A stretch of DNA of 46,650 nucleotides, from assembly GCA_034717695.1 (NCBI GenBank), contig JAYELS010000016.1, forward strand, positions 1 to 46,650, read 5' to 3'. Shown here one piece after another: positions 15,550-25,433 of this stretch. The stretch comes from NAT127 sp034717695. Lineage in GTDB: Bacteria; Pseudomonadota; Gammaproteobacteria; Pseudomonadales; Porticoccaceae. Both the position numbers and the translations under genes were made by a program. A model generated the notes under the pieces. It saw only the letters and a program-made list of their open reading frames with translations. It made no database searches and was not told the origin of the DNA. The number at the start of each line of letters is the position of its first letter. Position 1 is the stretch's first letter.

Positions 15550-16053
15550 GTGATTGATAAAGAGGGTTTTCGACCAAACGTAGGTATCGTCCTGTGCGAT
15601 GGCACCGGCCAGCTGTTGTGGGCCAAGCGCGCCGGGCAGGATGCCTGGCAATTCCCCCAGGGCGGCATCAATCGCGGCGAAACCCCGGAAGATGCCCTGT
15701 TCCGCGAGCTTTTCGAGGAGATCGGCCTGGCGCGGGACGACGTCGAACTGCTGGCGCAGACCCGCGGCTGGCTCCGCTACCGGCTACCCAAGCGCTACGT
15801 GCGGCGCAACTCCCACCCGGTCTGCATCGGCCAGAAACAGAAGTGGTTCCTGTTGCGCCTCACCGGCGACCCGGGGAACATCCGCTTCGACCAGGGCGAC
15901 AAACCCGAATTCGACAGCTGGCGCTGGGTCAACTACTGGTTCCCGGTGAGCCAGATCGTCGATTTCAAGCGCGAGGTCTACCGCCGCGCCCTCAAGGAGC
16001 TGGCCTGCGTTCATACTGAAATCGAACGCAACCTCGGCGGAATCGCCCCATGA
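15550..16053 (+). CDS. rppH: RNA pyrophosphohydrolase
   Basis: Removes pyrophosphate from the 5' end of triphosphorylated mRNA and so triggers decay by RNase E. The 167-residue Nudix protein starts IDKEGFRPNVGIVLCDGTGQ. Its Nudix box occupies residues 38-60, with E44, R52, E53, E56 and E57 in place. DSWRWVNYWFPVSQIVDFKR and VYRRALKEL are typical RppH C-terminal elements. The start is GTG with a modest upstream GTGGGG. Its stop overlaps the ptsP start (ATGA). Confidence 0.96.
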   Translation: MIDKEGFRPNVGIVLCDGTGQLLWAKRAGQDAWQFPQGGINRGETPEDALFRELFEEIGLARDDVELLAQTRGWLRYRLPKRYVRRNSHPVCIGQKQKWFLLRLTGDPGNIRFDQGDKPEFDSWRWVNYWFPVSQIVDFKREVYRRALKELACVHTEIERNLGGIAP

Positions 16054-18344
16054 ACATGCTCGACTCCCTGCGCGGCATCGTCCAGGAGGTGAACTCCGCC
16101 CGGGACTTCGCCTCGGTGCTGGGCATCATCGTCAAGCGGGTGCGCAAGACCACCGATACCGGGGTGTGCTCCATCTACCTGCACGACCCGGTGAGCGACA
16201 AGTACGTGCTGGCCGCCACCGAGGGACTCTACCCCGAGGCGGTGGGCAATATCCGCCTCGCCGCCGGGGAGGGTCTGGTGGGCCTTGTCGCCGCCAAGGC
16301 CGAGCCCATCAACCTCGATGACGCCGAATCCCACCCCAACTTCGCCTACTTCCCCGAGAGCGGCGAGGAGCGTTTCCGCTCCTTTCTCGGCGCGCCGGTG
16401 ATCCACCACCGCAAGGTGCTGGGGGTGCTGGTGGTGCAGCAGGCCGAGCAGCGCCGCTTCGACCAGAGCGAGGAGGCCTTCCTGGTCACGGTGTCCGCCC
16501 AGCTCGCCGGGGTCATCGCCCACGCCAGCGCCACCGGCCAGCTGGTCCGCCAGCTGTCGCCGGACCATGCCCAGAACGGCGACCAGCGGGTGTTTCGCGG
16601 GGTGGCGAGCGTGCCCGGCATCAGCATCGGCACCGCCGTGGTGGTCACCTCCCCCGCCGACCTCTACGCCGTGCCCCACCGCCCGGCGGCGGACATCGAC
16701 CACGAGCTGGCGCTGTTCACCAAGGCCCTGGAGCAGACCAAACAGGACCTGCGGGCGGTGCACGCCGACCTCTCCGACCGCCTCAATCTCGAGGAGCGGG
16801 CGCTGTTCGACGTCTACGTCAGCATGCTCGACGACAAATCCCTGGGGGGCGAGGTCACCATCCTCATCAAGGCCGGGCTGTCCGCCCAGACCGCCTGGAG
16901 CGAGGTGATCATCGAACACATCCGCAACTTCAGCTCCATGGAGGACCCGTACCTGCGGGAACGGGCCACGGATGTCCGCGACCTGGGGCGGCGGGTGCTG
17001 GGTTACCTGCAGCAGTCCCAGGTCGAGAACAAGGAATATCCCCCCGACACCATCCTCATCGGCGAGGAGCTGGCGGCCCCCAACCTCGCCGACGTCAGCG
17101 TCGAGAAGGTCGTCGGCATGGTCTCCGCCAAGGGCTCCCGCAACTCCCACCTGGCGATCCTCGGGCGCGCCATGGGCATCCCCACGGTGATGGGCGCCAT
17201 CGACCTGCCATGGCGGGAACTGGAGGGCGGCCCCATCATCGTCGACGGCCACCAGGGCATCATCATCGCCAACCCCAACCCCGAGGTGCTGCGCTCCTAC
17301 CAGGCCCAGCGGCAGGAGGAGAAGATCCTCGCCGAGGATCTGGAGCGCCTGCGGGACGAGCCGAGCGTCACCGCCGACGATCATCACATCGCCCTCTGGG
17401 TCAACACCGGGCTGCGCATCGACAGCCTGCTGTCCCTCGACCGGGGGGCCGAGGGTGTCGGCCTGTACCGCACCGAGATCCCCTTCTTCATGCAGGAGCG
17501 CTTTCCCTCCGAGGACGAGCAGCGCAAGATCTACCGGGAGCAGATCGAGATGTTCGCCCCCCGCCCGGTGACCATGCGCACCCTCGACATCGGCGGCGAC
17601 AAGGCCCTGCCCTACTTCCCCATCGAGGAGGCCAACCCCTTCCTCGGCTGGCGCGGCATCCGCATCAGCCTCGACCACCCGGAGATCTTCCTGGTGCAGC
17701 TGCGCGCCATCATGCGCGCCAGCGAGGGCTACGAGAACCTGCGCATCCTGCTGCCGATGATCTCCAACATCCCCGAGCTGGAGTCCGCCCTCGAACTGGT
17801 CTACCGGGTCTACGACGAACTCACCGAGGAGGAGGGCTACAGGCTCCACCGCCCGCTGATCGGCGCCATGATCGAGGTGCCCGCGGCGGTCTACCAGGTG
17901 GCGGAGATCGCCCGCCGGGTGGACTTCCTGTCGGTGGGCTCCAACGACCTCACCCAGTACCTGCTGGCGGTGGATCGCAACAACCCCCGGGTTGCCGACC
18001 TCTACCACACCTACCACCCGGCCCTGCTCCAGGCCCTGCGCCAGATCGTCGTCGACGCCGACGCCGCCGGCTGCCCCCTGAGCATCTGCGGCGAAATGGC
18101 CGGAGACCCCCTCTCCGCCCTGCTGCTGGTGGGGCTCGGCTACCGGGTGCTGTCGATGAGCGCCACCAGCCTGTTGCGGGTCAAGGCCATGCTCCGCCAG
18201 GTGCCCCTGTCCCGGGCCGAGGAGCTGGCACACCACGCCCTCACCCTCGCCGACAACACCCAGATCCGCGACCACCTCGAAGGCGCCTTCAACGACCCCG
18301 GCATCACCCGCCTGTACCGCCACGGCGCATCCCGCCTGCATTGA
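16050..18344 (+). CDS. ptsP: PEP-protein phosphotransferase PtsP (EI-Ntr)
   Basis: First enzyme of the nitrogen phosphotransferase system: it autophosphorylates from phosphoenolpyruvate and passes phosphate to NPr. The 764-residue protein begins with a GAF sensor domain (about 1-165), which in this family binds glutamine. Then come the EI N-terminal domain (about 180-300), the phosphohistidine domain with H367 in KGSRNSHLAILGRA, and the PEP-binding barrel with GVGLYRTEIPFF, TLDIGGDKALPYFP, GIRISLDHPEIF, SVGSNDLTQYLLAVDRNN and the active-site CGEMAGDP (C680). It is translationally coupled to rppH, as in many gammaproteobacteria. NPr and EIIA-Ntr are not in the window. Confidence 0.97.
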   Translation: MNMLDSLRGIVQEVNSARDFASVLGIIVKRVRKTTDTGVCSIYLHDPVSDKYVLAATEGLYPEAVGNIRLAAGEGLVGLVAAKAEPINLDDAESHPNFAYFPESGEERFRSFLGAPVIHHRKVLGVLVVQQAEQRRFDQSEEAFLVTVSAQLAGVIAHASATGQLVRQLSPDHAQNGDQRVFRGVASVPGISIGTAVVVTSPADLYAVPHRPAADIDHELALFTKALEQTKQDLRAVHADLSDRLNLEERALFDVYVSMLDDKSLGGEVTILIKAGLSAQTAWSEVIIEHIRNFSSMEDPYLRERATDVRDLGRRVLGYLQQSQVENKEYPPDTILIGEELAAPNLADVSVEKVVGMVSAKGSRNSHLAILGRAMGIPTVMGAIDLPWRELEGGPIIVDGHQGIIIANPNPEVLRSYQAQRQEEKILAEDLERLRDEPSVTADDHHIALWVNTGLRIDSLLSLDRGAEGVGLYRTEIPFFMQERFPSEDEQRKIYREQIEMFAPRPVTMRTLDIGGDKALPYFPIEEANPFLGWRGIRISLDHPEIFLVQLRAIMRASEGYENLRILLPMISNIPELESALELVYRVYDELTEEEGYRLHRPLIGAMIEVPAAVYQVAEIARRVDFLSVGSNDLTQYLLAVDRNNPRVADLYHTYHPALLQALRQIVVDADAAGCPLSICGEMAGDPLSALLLVGLGYRVLSMSATSLLRVKAMLRQVPLSRAEELAHHALTLADNTQIRDHLEGAFNDPGITRLYRHGASRLH

Positions 18345-18345
18345 G

Positions 18346-18362
18346 ACCCCGGACAACGGGGT
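18346..18362 (+). terminator. Short hairpin after ptsP
   Basis: ACCCCG and CGGGGT pair around GACAA immediately after the ptsP stop, in the 29-base gap between ptsP and the convergent NRDE gene. There is no T-run, so it may only stabilise the 3' end or assist Rho. Confidence 0.35.
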
Positions 18363-18373
18363 GCCCAGGTTCT

Positions 18374-19141
<768 letters not shown>

Positions 19142-19205
19142 GGGAATCGAACCGGAAAGCGGGGATCGGGCGCGTGGAGCCGGGGCGCCCGGGGCGGTGA
19201 AGGGA

Positions 19206-19233
19206 GCGGCGCGCCCCCTTCAGGGCGCGCCGC
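19206..19233 (-). terminator. Strong GC hairpin downstream of gcvH
   Basis: An 11-bp perfect stem (GCGGCGCGCCC with GGGCGCGCCGC) with a six-base loop lies eight bases after the gcvH stop. No T-run follows on the minus strand, so it is a likely 3'-end structure or Rho-assisted stop rather than a canonical intrinsic terminator. Confidence 0.45.
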
Positions 19234-19240
19234 CGGGGCC

Positions 19241-19627
19241 TCAGGCCTCCGCCACATCCCGGTAGCCGTCGGCGTCCAGCAGCTCGTCGAGCTCGGCGGG
19301 ATCGGACATCCGCACCTTGTAGAACCAGCCATCGCCGTAGGGGGAGTTGTTGATGGTCTCGGGGGCGTCCTCGAGGGCCTCGTTGATGGCGATCACCTCG
19401 CCCGATACCGGCGCGTAGATGTCGGAGGCGGCCTTCACGGATTCCACCACGGCGGACTCCTCCCCGGCGGCGAGCACCCGGCCCACCTCCGGCAGTTCGA
19501 CGAACACCACGTCACCCAGGGCGTCCTGGGCGTGGTCGGTGATGCCGATGGTGGCGATGCCGTCGCCTTCGTTGCGGACCCACTCGTGGGTTTCCAGGTA
19601 TCGCAGTTCGTTGGGCAGTTCGCTCAT
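19241..19627 (-). CDS. gcvH: Glycine cleavage system H protein
   Basis: Lipoyl carrier that shuttles the aminomethyl group between GcvP and GcvT. The 128-residue protein has the usual layout: RYLETHEWVRNEGDGIATIGIT, HAQDALGDVVFVELPEVGR, the lipoylation site ESVKAASD with K65, and SGEVIAINEAL with NSPYGDGWFYKV. It follows gcvT on the same strand with a 15-base gap. The P protein is not in the window. Confidence 0.97.
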   Translation of the reverse strand: MSELPNELRYLETHEWVRNEGDGIATIGITDHAQDALGDVVFVELPEVGRVLAAGEESAVVESVKAASDIYAPVSGEVIAINEALEDAPETINNSPYGDGWFYKVRMSDPAELDELLDADGYRDVAEA

Positions 19628-19642
19628 GGGGGCTCCGTTCGG

Positions 19643-20740
19643 TTAATCAGCGGGTTGCACGACCGCCTGGCCACGGCGGACGAAACAGGGTTTGACCAGG
19701 GTGACCGGCGCCGGCTTGCCGCGGATGTCCACCAGGGCGGTGCCGGAAAACGCCGCCGGCACCCGGGCGAGGGCAATGGCGTGGCCGAGGGTGGGGGAAA
19801 AGGTGCCGCTGGTGATCTCGCCGCTGCCGGGGGCGGATTCGCAGGTCACCGCCTGGTGGGCGCGCAGCACTCCGCGCCCGCTCATCACCAGCCCCACCAG
19901 CTTGTGGGGGACACCGGCGGCGCGCTGGGCCTCCAGGGCCTCGCGGCCGATGAAGGCGCGCTCGGCGGGCTCCCAGGCGATGGTCCAGCCGAGGTTGGCC
20001 TCCAGGGGCGAGGTGTTCTCGTCCATGTCGTTGCCGTAGAGGTTCATGCCCGCCTCGAGGCGCAGGGTGTCCCGGGCACCGAGGCCGACGGGGCTGACAC
20101 CGGCGTCCAGCAGGGCATCCCAGAGGGACACCACCGCCGCGCCCGGCACGATCAGCTCGACGCCGTCCTCGCCGGTGTAGCCGGTGCGGGCGATGAAGAC
20201 ATCCCCGGAGCTCGCGGCGCAAAAGGACTTGAGGCCGTCGATCAGCGCGGCGGCGCCGGGCAGCACGGCCTTCACCAGGGGGATGGCCTCGGGGCCCTGC
20301 ACCGCGAGGATGGCGAGGTCGGCCCGGGAGCGGATATCCACCGCCAAGCCCCGGGCCTCGGCGGCCATCCAGGCGAGATCCTTGTCGGCGGTGCCGCAGT
20401 TGACCACCAGCCGGTAGCGGGAATCCCCCAGCAGGTAGACGATCAGGTCATCGATCACCCCCCCGGCCGGGTTCAGCATCACCGAGTAGAGGGCCTTGCC
20501 GGGGGTCTTCAGGCGGTCGACATCATTGGCCAGCAGGCGGCGCAGGAAATCCCGGGCATCGGGCCCGGCGACGTCCACCACCCGCATGTGACTGACATCG
20601 AAAACCCCGGCGTGGCGACGCACCCGGTGGTGTTCGTCGATCTGGGAGCCGTAGTGGAGGGGCATGTCCCAGCCGCCGAAATCCACCAGCTTGGCGCCGA
20701 GGGCGAGGTGACGGTGGTGGAGGGGGGTACGCAGTCCCAT
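19643..20740 (-). CDS. gcvT: Aminomethyltransferase (glycine cleavage T protein)
   Basis: Releases ammonia from the H-protein-bound aminomethyl group and makes 5,10-methylene-tetrahydrofolate. The 365-residue protein shows TPLHHRHLALGAKLVDFGGWDMPLHYG, HAGVFDVSHM, LNPAGGVIDDLIVYLL, RTGYTGEDGVELIV with the folate-side aspartate, LGARDTLRLEAGMNLYGNDM and the C-terminal barrel (SGTFSPTLGHAIALARVP). Length and motifs fit GcvT better than YgfZ. It supplies one-carbon units used by ThyA in the same window. gcvP is elsewhere. Confidence 0.97.
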   Translation of the reverse strand: MGLRTPLHHRHLALGAKLVDFGGWDMPLHYGSQIDEHHRVRRHAGVFDVSHMRVVDVAGPDARDFLRRLLANDVDRLKTPGKALYSVMLNPAGGVIDDLIVYLLGDSRYRLVVNCGTADKDLAWMAAEARGLAVDIRSRADLAILAVQGPEAIPLVKAVLPGAAALIDGLKSFCAASSGDVFIARTGYTGEDGVELIVPGAAVVSLWDALLDAGVSPVGLGARDTLRLEAGMNLYGNDMDENTSPLEANLGWTIAWEPAERAFIGREALEAQRAAGVPHKLVGLVMSGRGVLRAHQAVTCESAPGSGEITSGTFSPTLGHAIALARVPAAFSGTALVDIRGKPAPVTLVKPCFVRRGQAVVQPAD

Positions 20741-20790
20741 GGCGGGCCTCGGGGGAAACAGGGGCGAATTCTAAACCCGCACCGCCCGGG

Positions 20791-22008
20791 CTAAAAGCCC
20801 ATGGCCTGGCGAATCAGCTGATTTTTGACCGGGGCCAGGCGATTGAGCAGGTTCATGCCGTTGTTGCGCACCAACCGCACCAGGGGCGGCGTCTCGTCGA
20901 ACAGCCGCTTGAAACCCTCCATGGCCGCCATCATCGCCAGGTTTGTCGGCTTGCGGCGGCGCTGGTAGCGCTCCAGGGCCGACAGGTGGCCCACCGGCAG
21001 ACCCCGCTCGAGGGCCCGCCCCAGCTCCTCCACCAGCGCCGCCGCGTCGGCGAAGCCGAGGTTGACCCCCTGCCCCGCCAGGGGGTGTATGGTGTGGGCG
21101 GCGTCCCCCACCAGCACCACCCCGGGCTGTACATAGTCCACCGCGTGGCGCTGGCGCAGGGGAAAGGCGAAACGCCGGGAGGCAAAGCTGATGTCGCCCA
21201 GGCAGTGCTCGCTGGCGTGGCCCAGCTCCCGGCAAAAGCTCCCGTCATCGAGGGCCATCAGCCGTGTGGCCTCGTCGTGGTCCTGGGACCAGACGATGGA
21301 GACATGGCGACAATCCCCGTCCGCCGTGCGCAGGGGCAAAAAGGCCAGGGGCCCCTCGGGGGTAAACCACTGGCGGGCGACGAAGTCGTGGGGCCGCGCG
21401 CCCCGCACCGTGGCGACGATGGCGCTGTGGCCGTAGTCCCAGCTGCGCAGGGCGAAGCCGCAGCGCTCCCGCACCAGGGACTGGGCGCCATCCGCCGCCA
21501 CCACCAGGGGCGCGCCGAGCTCGCGGCCGTCGGCGAGGCGGAGCACCAGGCGGTCATCCCCGTCCCGCACCACCTCATCGATGGCGCCGTAGACAAAGCG
21601 TGCGTTGTCGAGCCCCTCGATGGCGCCATGGAGGGGCCCGAGCAGCGCGGCGTTCTCGACGATATGGCCGAGGTCGGGGCGGTGCACCTCGGCGCAGTCG
21701 AATTCGATGCAGCCGGTGCCGGCGCTGTCCCGCACCACCATGCGCCGGTAGGGGCAGGCCCTGGCGGCGAGTTCATCGGTCCACACCCCGGCATCCGCCA
21801 GCAGGTGGCGGGAGGATTCGGCGAGGGCAATGACCCGGGTGTCGAACAACTCGCCCCTGAGGTCGGCGCTGAACGGGCGGGTCTCCACCACGGCGATGCG
21901 CAGGTCCCGGGCCGCGGGATGGCGCCCCAGCATCACCGCCAGGGCCGCCCCCACCAGGCCGCCACCGGCGATCAGGACATCATGCTGTTCAGGGCCATTC
22001 ATGGGCAT
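20791..22008 (-). CDS. UbiI/UbiF-type ubiquinone biosynthesis hydroxylase
   Basis: FAD-dependent aromatic-ring monooxygenase of the UbiH/COQ6 family. The 405-residue protein has the N-terminal dinucleotide fold (VLIAGGGLVGAALAVMLG), the ADGAQSLVRERCG segment near residue 175, and the second FAD motif LVGDAAHTIHPLAGQGVNLGFAD. The GD form of that motif matches UbiI and UbiF rather than UbiH. The C-terminus RNNGMNLLNRLAPVKNQLIRQAMG is typical of the group. Which ring position (C5 or C6) it hydroxylates cannot be decided from sequence. ATGs lie at 22008 and 22002, and the ribosome-binding site spacing slightly favours 22002. It follows the UbiH gene closely. Confidence 0.88.
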   Translation of the reverse strand: MPMNGPEQHDVLIAGGGLVGAALAVMLGRHPAARDLRIAVVETRPFSADLRGELFDTRVIALAESSRHLLADAGVWTDELAARACPYRRMVVRDSAGTGCIEFDCAEVHRPDLGHIVENAALLGPLHGAIEGLDNARFVYGAIDEVVRDGDDRLVLRLADGRELGAPLVVAADGAQSLVRERCGFALRSWDYGHSAIVATVRGARPHDFVARQWFTPEGPLAFLPLRTADGDCRHVSIVWSQDHDEATRLMALDDGSFCRELGHASEHCLGDISFASRRFAFPLRQRHAVDYVQPGVVLVGDAAHTIHPLAGQGVNLGFADAAALVEELGRALERGLPVGHLSALERYQRRRKPTNLAMMAAMEGFKRLFDETPPLVRLVRNNGMNLLNRLAPVKNQLIRQAMGF

Positions 22009-22026
22009 GTCTCCGGGGAGCCGATC

Positions 22027-23277
22027 TCATGGGGCGAGCCTGGCGGCCCGGTGCAGAAGACCGGCGCCGAAGCGGGCGAACTCCCCCCGCAGCCCCGGCA
22101 CCAGGTCGAGGGTGATAAGGCCGGCGTTGCGCAGTGCCACCGGCACCGCCCCCCGGGCGGCAAACACCCTGGGCAGGCTGTCGCTGAACAGAATGGTGCG
22201 CCGCTGGTCCAGCGCCTGGCCGGCGAGGTACCCCTCCAGCACCGCCAGATCCCCCGGCGACAACCCGCGCCGCACTGCCCCGGCGATCGCCTCCGCCAGC
22301 CGCGCCACATCCCGCAGCGCCAGGTTGAAACCCTGCCCCGCCACCGGGTGGAGAAAGTGGGCGGCGTTGCCCACCACCGCCAGATGACTGCGAACCTGCT
22401 CCTCCGCCACCGCCAGGCGCAGCGGATAAACCGCGCATTCCCCCCGGCGGCGAAACCGCCCGGCGCGGTGGCCGAAGCGGGCCTGCAGGGCGGCGAGAAA
22501 ATCCGCCTCCGGAGCGGCCACCAGGGCGGCCGCCTGGTCGGGGAGCAGGGTCCACACCAGGGCGGCACGGTGCTCCCCGGCGGCATCCGGCAGGGGCAGC
22601 AGGGCCATCGGACCCTGGTCGGTAAAGCGCTCGTAGGCCACGCCGCCGTGGGGTTCGGCGAGGGCGATGTTGGCGATCAGGGCGGACTGGCCGTAGTCCG
22701 TCGCCCGGCTGTGGATACCGAGCCGGTCGAGGGTGGCGGAGCCCGCTCCCTCGGCCACCACCGCCAGCCCGGCGCGACAACGGTGCCCGCCGGCCTCCAC
22801 CACCATGGCGTCCGCCGCGGGGACGAGGCCATCGACCCGCACCGGTGCCGCCACGGCAACGCCGGCACAGCCCCTGAGTGCGTCGATCAGGGCATTGCCG
22901 AGCACCCGGTTCTCCACCACGTAGCCGAGGCCCGGCAGGCCCTGTTCCCCGGCGGCGAGGCGGGTCACACCGGCCTTGCCCCGGTCGGAGACATGGATGC
23001 TGTCGATGACCGCGACCCGGTCCGCCAGGGCCGGCCACAGGCCGATCTGTTCGAACAGCACCCGGCTGCCGTGGGACAGGGCCGTGGACCGGGCATCGAA
23101 ACTCGGTTGCGCATGACCGCTGTCGCTCCCCTTGAGGGGATAGGCCTCGATCACCAGCACCTGCAGGTCAGGGCAGCCCCGGGCGAGCAGCAGCGCCAGG
23201 CTGAGGCCCACCATGCCGCCGCCGACGATGGCGATATCGGTGTGCTCGGGCAGGGCGGCGGGCGGGGGCGCGGTCAC
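22027..23277 (-). CDS. ubiH: UbiH-type ubiquinone biosynthesis hydroxylase
   Basis: FAD-dependent hydroxylase expected to act on the C1 position in ubiquinone synthesis. The 416-residue protein has IAIVGGGMVGLSLALLLARG, FDARSTALSHGSRVLFEQIG, AEGAGSATLDRLGI and the second FAD motif VVGNAAHFLHPVAGQGFNLALRD. The asparagine in GNAAH and the following GQGFN match E. coli UbiH rather than UbiI/UbiF. The start is GTG, two bases after the pepP stop. pepP-ubiH-ubiI on one strand is a well-known gammaproteobacterial order. Confidence 0.9.
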   Translation of the reverse strand: MTAPPPAALPEHTDIAIVGGGMVGLSLALLLARGCPDLQVLVIEAYPLKGSDSGHAQPSFDARSTALSHGSRVLFEQIGLWPALADRVAVIDSIHVSDRGKAGVTRLAAGEQGLPGLGYVVENRVLGNALIDALRGCAGVAVAAPVRVDGLVPAADAMVVEAGGHRCRAGLAVVAEGAGSATLDRLGIHSRATDYGQSALIANIALAEPHGGVAYERFTDQGPMALLPLPDAAGEHRAALVWTLLPDQAAALVAAPEADFLAALQARFGHRAGRFRRRGECAVYPLRLAVAEEQVRSHLAVVGNAAHFLHPVAGQGFNLALRDVARLAEAIAGAVRRGLSPGDLAVLEGYLAGQALDQRRTILFSDSLPRVFAARGAVPVALRNAGLITLDLVPGLRGEFARFGAGLLHRAARLAP

Positions 23278-23279
23278 GG

Positions 23280-24590
23280 TCAGCCCGCCATCAGCGCTTC
23301 GATGTCATGGAGGGTCTTGGGCACGTCGGCGGTGAGGATCTCGGTGCCCTTGCGGGTGATGGCCACGTTGTCCTCGATGCGGATGCCGATGCCCCGCCAC
23401 TTCTTCGCCACCCGGGTGTTGTCCGGCGCCACGTAGATACCGGGTTCGATGGTCATCACCATGCCCGGCTCCAGCAGGCGCCACTGGTGATCCACCTTGT
23501 AGTCGCCGGCGTCGTGGACATCCATGCCCAGCCAGTGGCCGGCGCGGTGCATGTAGAAATCCCGGTAGGCACCCGCCTCGATGAGGTCCGCCACCTTGCC
23601 CTTGAGCAGCCCCGCGTCCACCAACCCCTCGGTGATCACCCGCACCGTGGCGTCGTGGGGTTCGTTCCAGTGGTTGCCGGCGCGGGCGGCGTCGATGGCG
23701 GCGTACTGGGCTTCCAGCACGATGTTGTAGAGCACCTTCTGCTCGGGGGAAAACCGGCCGTTGACCGGGAAGGTGCGGGTGATATCGGAAGCGTAACCCT
23801 GGTACTCACAGCCGGCGTCGATCAGCACCAGATCGCCGTCGTTGAGGGGGGCGCGGTTCTCGATGTAGTGGAGAATGCAGCCGTTGGCGCCGCCCCCGAC
23901 GATGGTGCTGTAGGCGGGAAATTCCGCCCCGGCCATGGCGAACTCGTGCTCGATCTCCGCCTGCAGCTGGTACTCGTGCATCCCCGGCTTGCAGACCCGC
24001 ATGGCGCGGCAGTGGGCGCGGGCGGCGATCTTGCCGGACCTGGCCATCACCTTGAGCTCGCTGGCGCTCTTGTACAGGCGCATTTCGTGGACCAGGTGAT
24101 CGAGGTCGACGAATTCCGCCGGGGGAATGGCACCCGCCCGGGCCCGGGCGCGGATGGCATTCACCCACTCCATCAGCTGGCGGTCGAAATTCTGGTCCTT
24201 GCCCACGGCGTAGTAGACCCGCTCGCGGCCCTCGATCAGCCCCGGCAGGATCTCGTCGATGTCGCCGATGGGGAAGGCATCGTCGGCGCCGAAGCGCTCC
24301 ACCGCCCCCTCGGGGCCGGCGCGGTAGCCATCCCAGATTTCCCGGGCGGGATCGCGATCGCGGCAAAAGAGGATGAACTGCCCCTGCTTGCGACCGGGGA
24401 TCAGAGCCAGCACCGCCTCCGGCTCGTTGAACCCGGTGAGGTAGAGGAAATCGCTGTCCTGGCGGTAGCGGTAGTGGGTGTCGTGGCTGCGCACCTTCTC
24501 GGGGGCGGCGGCGATGATGGCGATGCTGTCCTCCGCCATCAGGGACATCAGGTCGCGGCGACGGCGGGCGAATTCGCTGGGTTTGATCAT
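23280..24590 (-). CDS. pepP: Xaa-Pro aminopeptidase P
   Basis: Removes N-terminal residues preceding proline. The product has 436 residues from the ATG at 24590. The longer upstream frame is an artefact. The N-terminal creatinase-like domain (about 1-170, with RSHDTHYRYRQDSDFLYLTGF) is followed by the pita-bread metal domain. The di-metal ligands are visible in LIDAGCEYQGYASDITRTFPV (two Asp), HRAGHWLGMDVHD (His), MTIEPGIYV (Glu) and GIRIEDN (Glu). It lies 34 bases after ygfB and two bases before ubiH on the same strand. Confidence 0.96.
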   Translation of the reverse strand: MIKPSEFARRRRDLMSLMAEDSIAIIAAAPEKVRSHDTHYRYRQDSDFLYLTGFNEPEAVLALIPGRKQGQFILFCRDRDPAREIWDGYRAGPEGAVERFGADDAFPIGDIDEILPGLIEGRERVYYAVGKDQNFDRQLMEWVNAIRARARAGAIPPAEFVDLDHLVHEMRLYKSASELKVMARSGKIAARAHCRAMRVCKPGMHEYQLQAEIEHEFAMAGAEFPAYSTIVGGGANGCILHYIENRAPLNDGDLVLIDAGCEYQGYASDITRTFPVNGRFSPEQKVLYNIVLEAQYAAIDAARAGNHWNEPHDATVRVITEGLVDAGLLKGKVADLIEAGAYRDFYMHRAGHWLGMDVHDAGDYKVDHQWRLLEPGMVMTIEPGIYVAPDNTRVAKKWRGIGIRIEDNVAITRKGTEILTADVPKTLHDIEALMAG

Positions 24591-24624
24591 GGTCGGCGTT
24601 CCACGGTCGGGTGCGGGACAGGGG

Positions 24625-25182
24625 TCAGTGGAGGGTATCGGAGCCGGGGGCGGCAATGTCCGCGGGGGACGCCAGTTCGGCGAAGATGAGGATGGCGGCC
24701 ACCCGCACGTACTCGACGAGCTCGGCGAAATCCGCCTCGTCGTCGTTGTCCCCCTCCCCCTCGAAGCCGGCCCGGGCGATGGCCACCAGATCGCCGAGGG
24801 CACTGGCGGCGTCCTCCGACAGGTCGGCGTCCCCGGCGAGGCCGGCATCCACCAGGCCATCGAGAAAGCCCTGGGTCCAGACCGACAGGGCGGCCACCCG
24901 GGCATCGAGGCCCGCGTCGTCCTCCGGCAGCAGGGGGCTGAAGGCAAAGCTGCTGTCGGTGAGGGCGGCGAGGGCCTGCTGGTACAGGCGGGTGAGCTCC
25001 GGCAGGGCGTTGTCGATCAACTCCTCGTCGCTCTCCAGGCTCTCCACCAGGGCCGCCCGCAGGGTGCCCCCCGCCAGCCGCTCGCCGCCCGCCAGGCGGC
25101 CGCAGAGGATGCCGTGCAACTCGGCGGCGGTTTCCTCGAAGCCTTCCACTTCCAGCAGTCTGGCGAGTTCGTCAAATGTCAT
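24625..25182 (-). CDS. ygfB: UPF0149 (YgfB) family protein
   Basis: The product has 185 residues from the ATG at 25182, which has GGAG six bases upstream. It is an acidic, all-helical protein with the family pattern: FDELARLLEVEGFEETAAELHGILCG at the start, VAALSVWTQGFLDGLVDAGL in the middle and EYVRVAAILIFAEL at the end. Its position upstream of pepP-ubiH is conserved. In Pseudomonas YgfB has been connected with regulation of ampD and beta-lactam response. Whether that applies here is unknown. Confidence 0.92.
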   Translation of the reverse strand: MTFDELARLLEVEGFEETAAELHGILCGRLAGGERLAGGTLRAALVESLESDEELIDNALPELTRLYQQALAALTDSSFAFSPLLPEDDAGLDARVAALSVWTQGFLDGLVDAGLAGDADLSEDAASALGDLVAIARAGFEGEGDNDDEADFAELVEYVRVAAILIFAELASPADIAAPGSDTLH

Positions 25183-25278
25183 AGGGGCTCCAGGGTCAGG
25201 CCGCCATACTACCACCGGGGCTGTGGTCAATTCATCCACGGGCGCCGCCGGGGGTTCCCCTGGCGGGCCACCCTTCCC

Positions 25279-25284
25279 TATAAT
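25279..25284 (+). promoter_or_regulatory. Promoter -10 of the thi operon
   Basis: A perfect TATAAT lies seven bases before the riboswitch closing stem, placing the transcript start just at the aptamer. The -35 (TTCCCC near 25255-25260, 18-bp spacer) is weak. Confidence 0.65.
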
Positions 25285-25291
25285 CGGGCCC

Positions 25292-25389
25292 ACTCTCGGG
25301 GCGCCCCGTTCGTTTTCGAACCAGGGGCTGAGATGCGAAGACGCAGACCCGTTGAACCTGATCCGACTAGTATCGGCGTAGGGAAGAGT
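25292..25389 (+). promoter_or_regulatory. TPP riboswitch (THI element)
   Basis: The conserved aptamer elements occur in the right order: the closing stem ACTCT (25292-25296) pairing with AGAGT (25385-25389), CTGAGA at 25328-25333, ACCCGTTGAACCTGATC at 25347-25363, and GCGTAGGGAAG at 25377-25386. It lies directly upstream of thiC. Binding of thiamine pyrophosphate should reduce expression of the whole thi operon. Confidence 0.96.
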
Positions 25390-25433
25390 TCGGCACCGGC
25401 GGTGTCCACCCCTCTTTTTTCTACTCTTTGCTG

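Noticed and set aside
16011..18356. 781-residue minus-strand open frame opposite ptsP
   Set aside because: It is a shadow of ptsP. The product is Gly/His/Val/Asp-rich with no recognisable domain, while the plus-strand frame has complete PtsP motifs.
20986..23436. 816-residue plus-strand frame opposite the ubiquinone hydroxylases
   Set aside because: It runs across two genes and their junction, is full of Pro/Gly/His/Gln and has no domain signal.
25390..25425. Intrinsic terminator after the TPP aptamer
   Set aside because: The T-run at 25415-25420 is not directly preceded by a stable stem. The only nearby pairings have loops that are too small or lie too far upstream.
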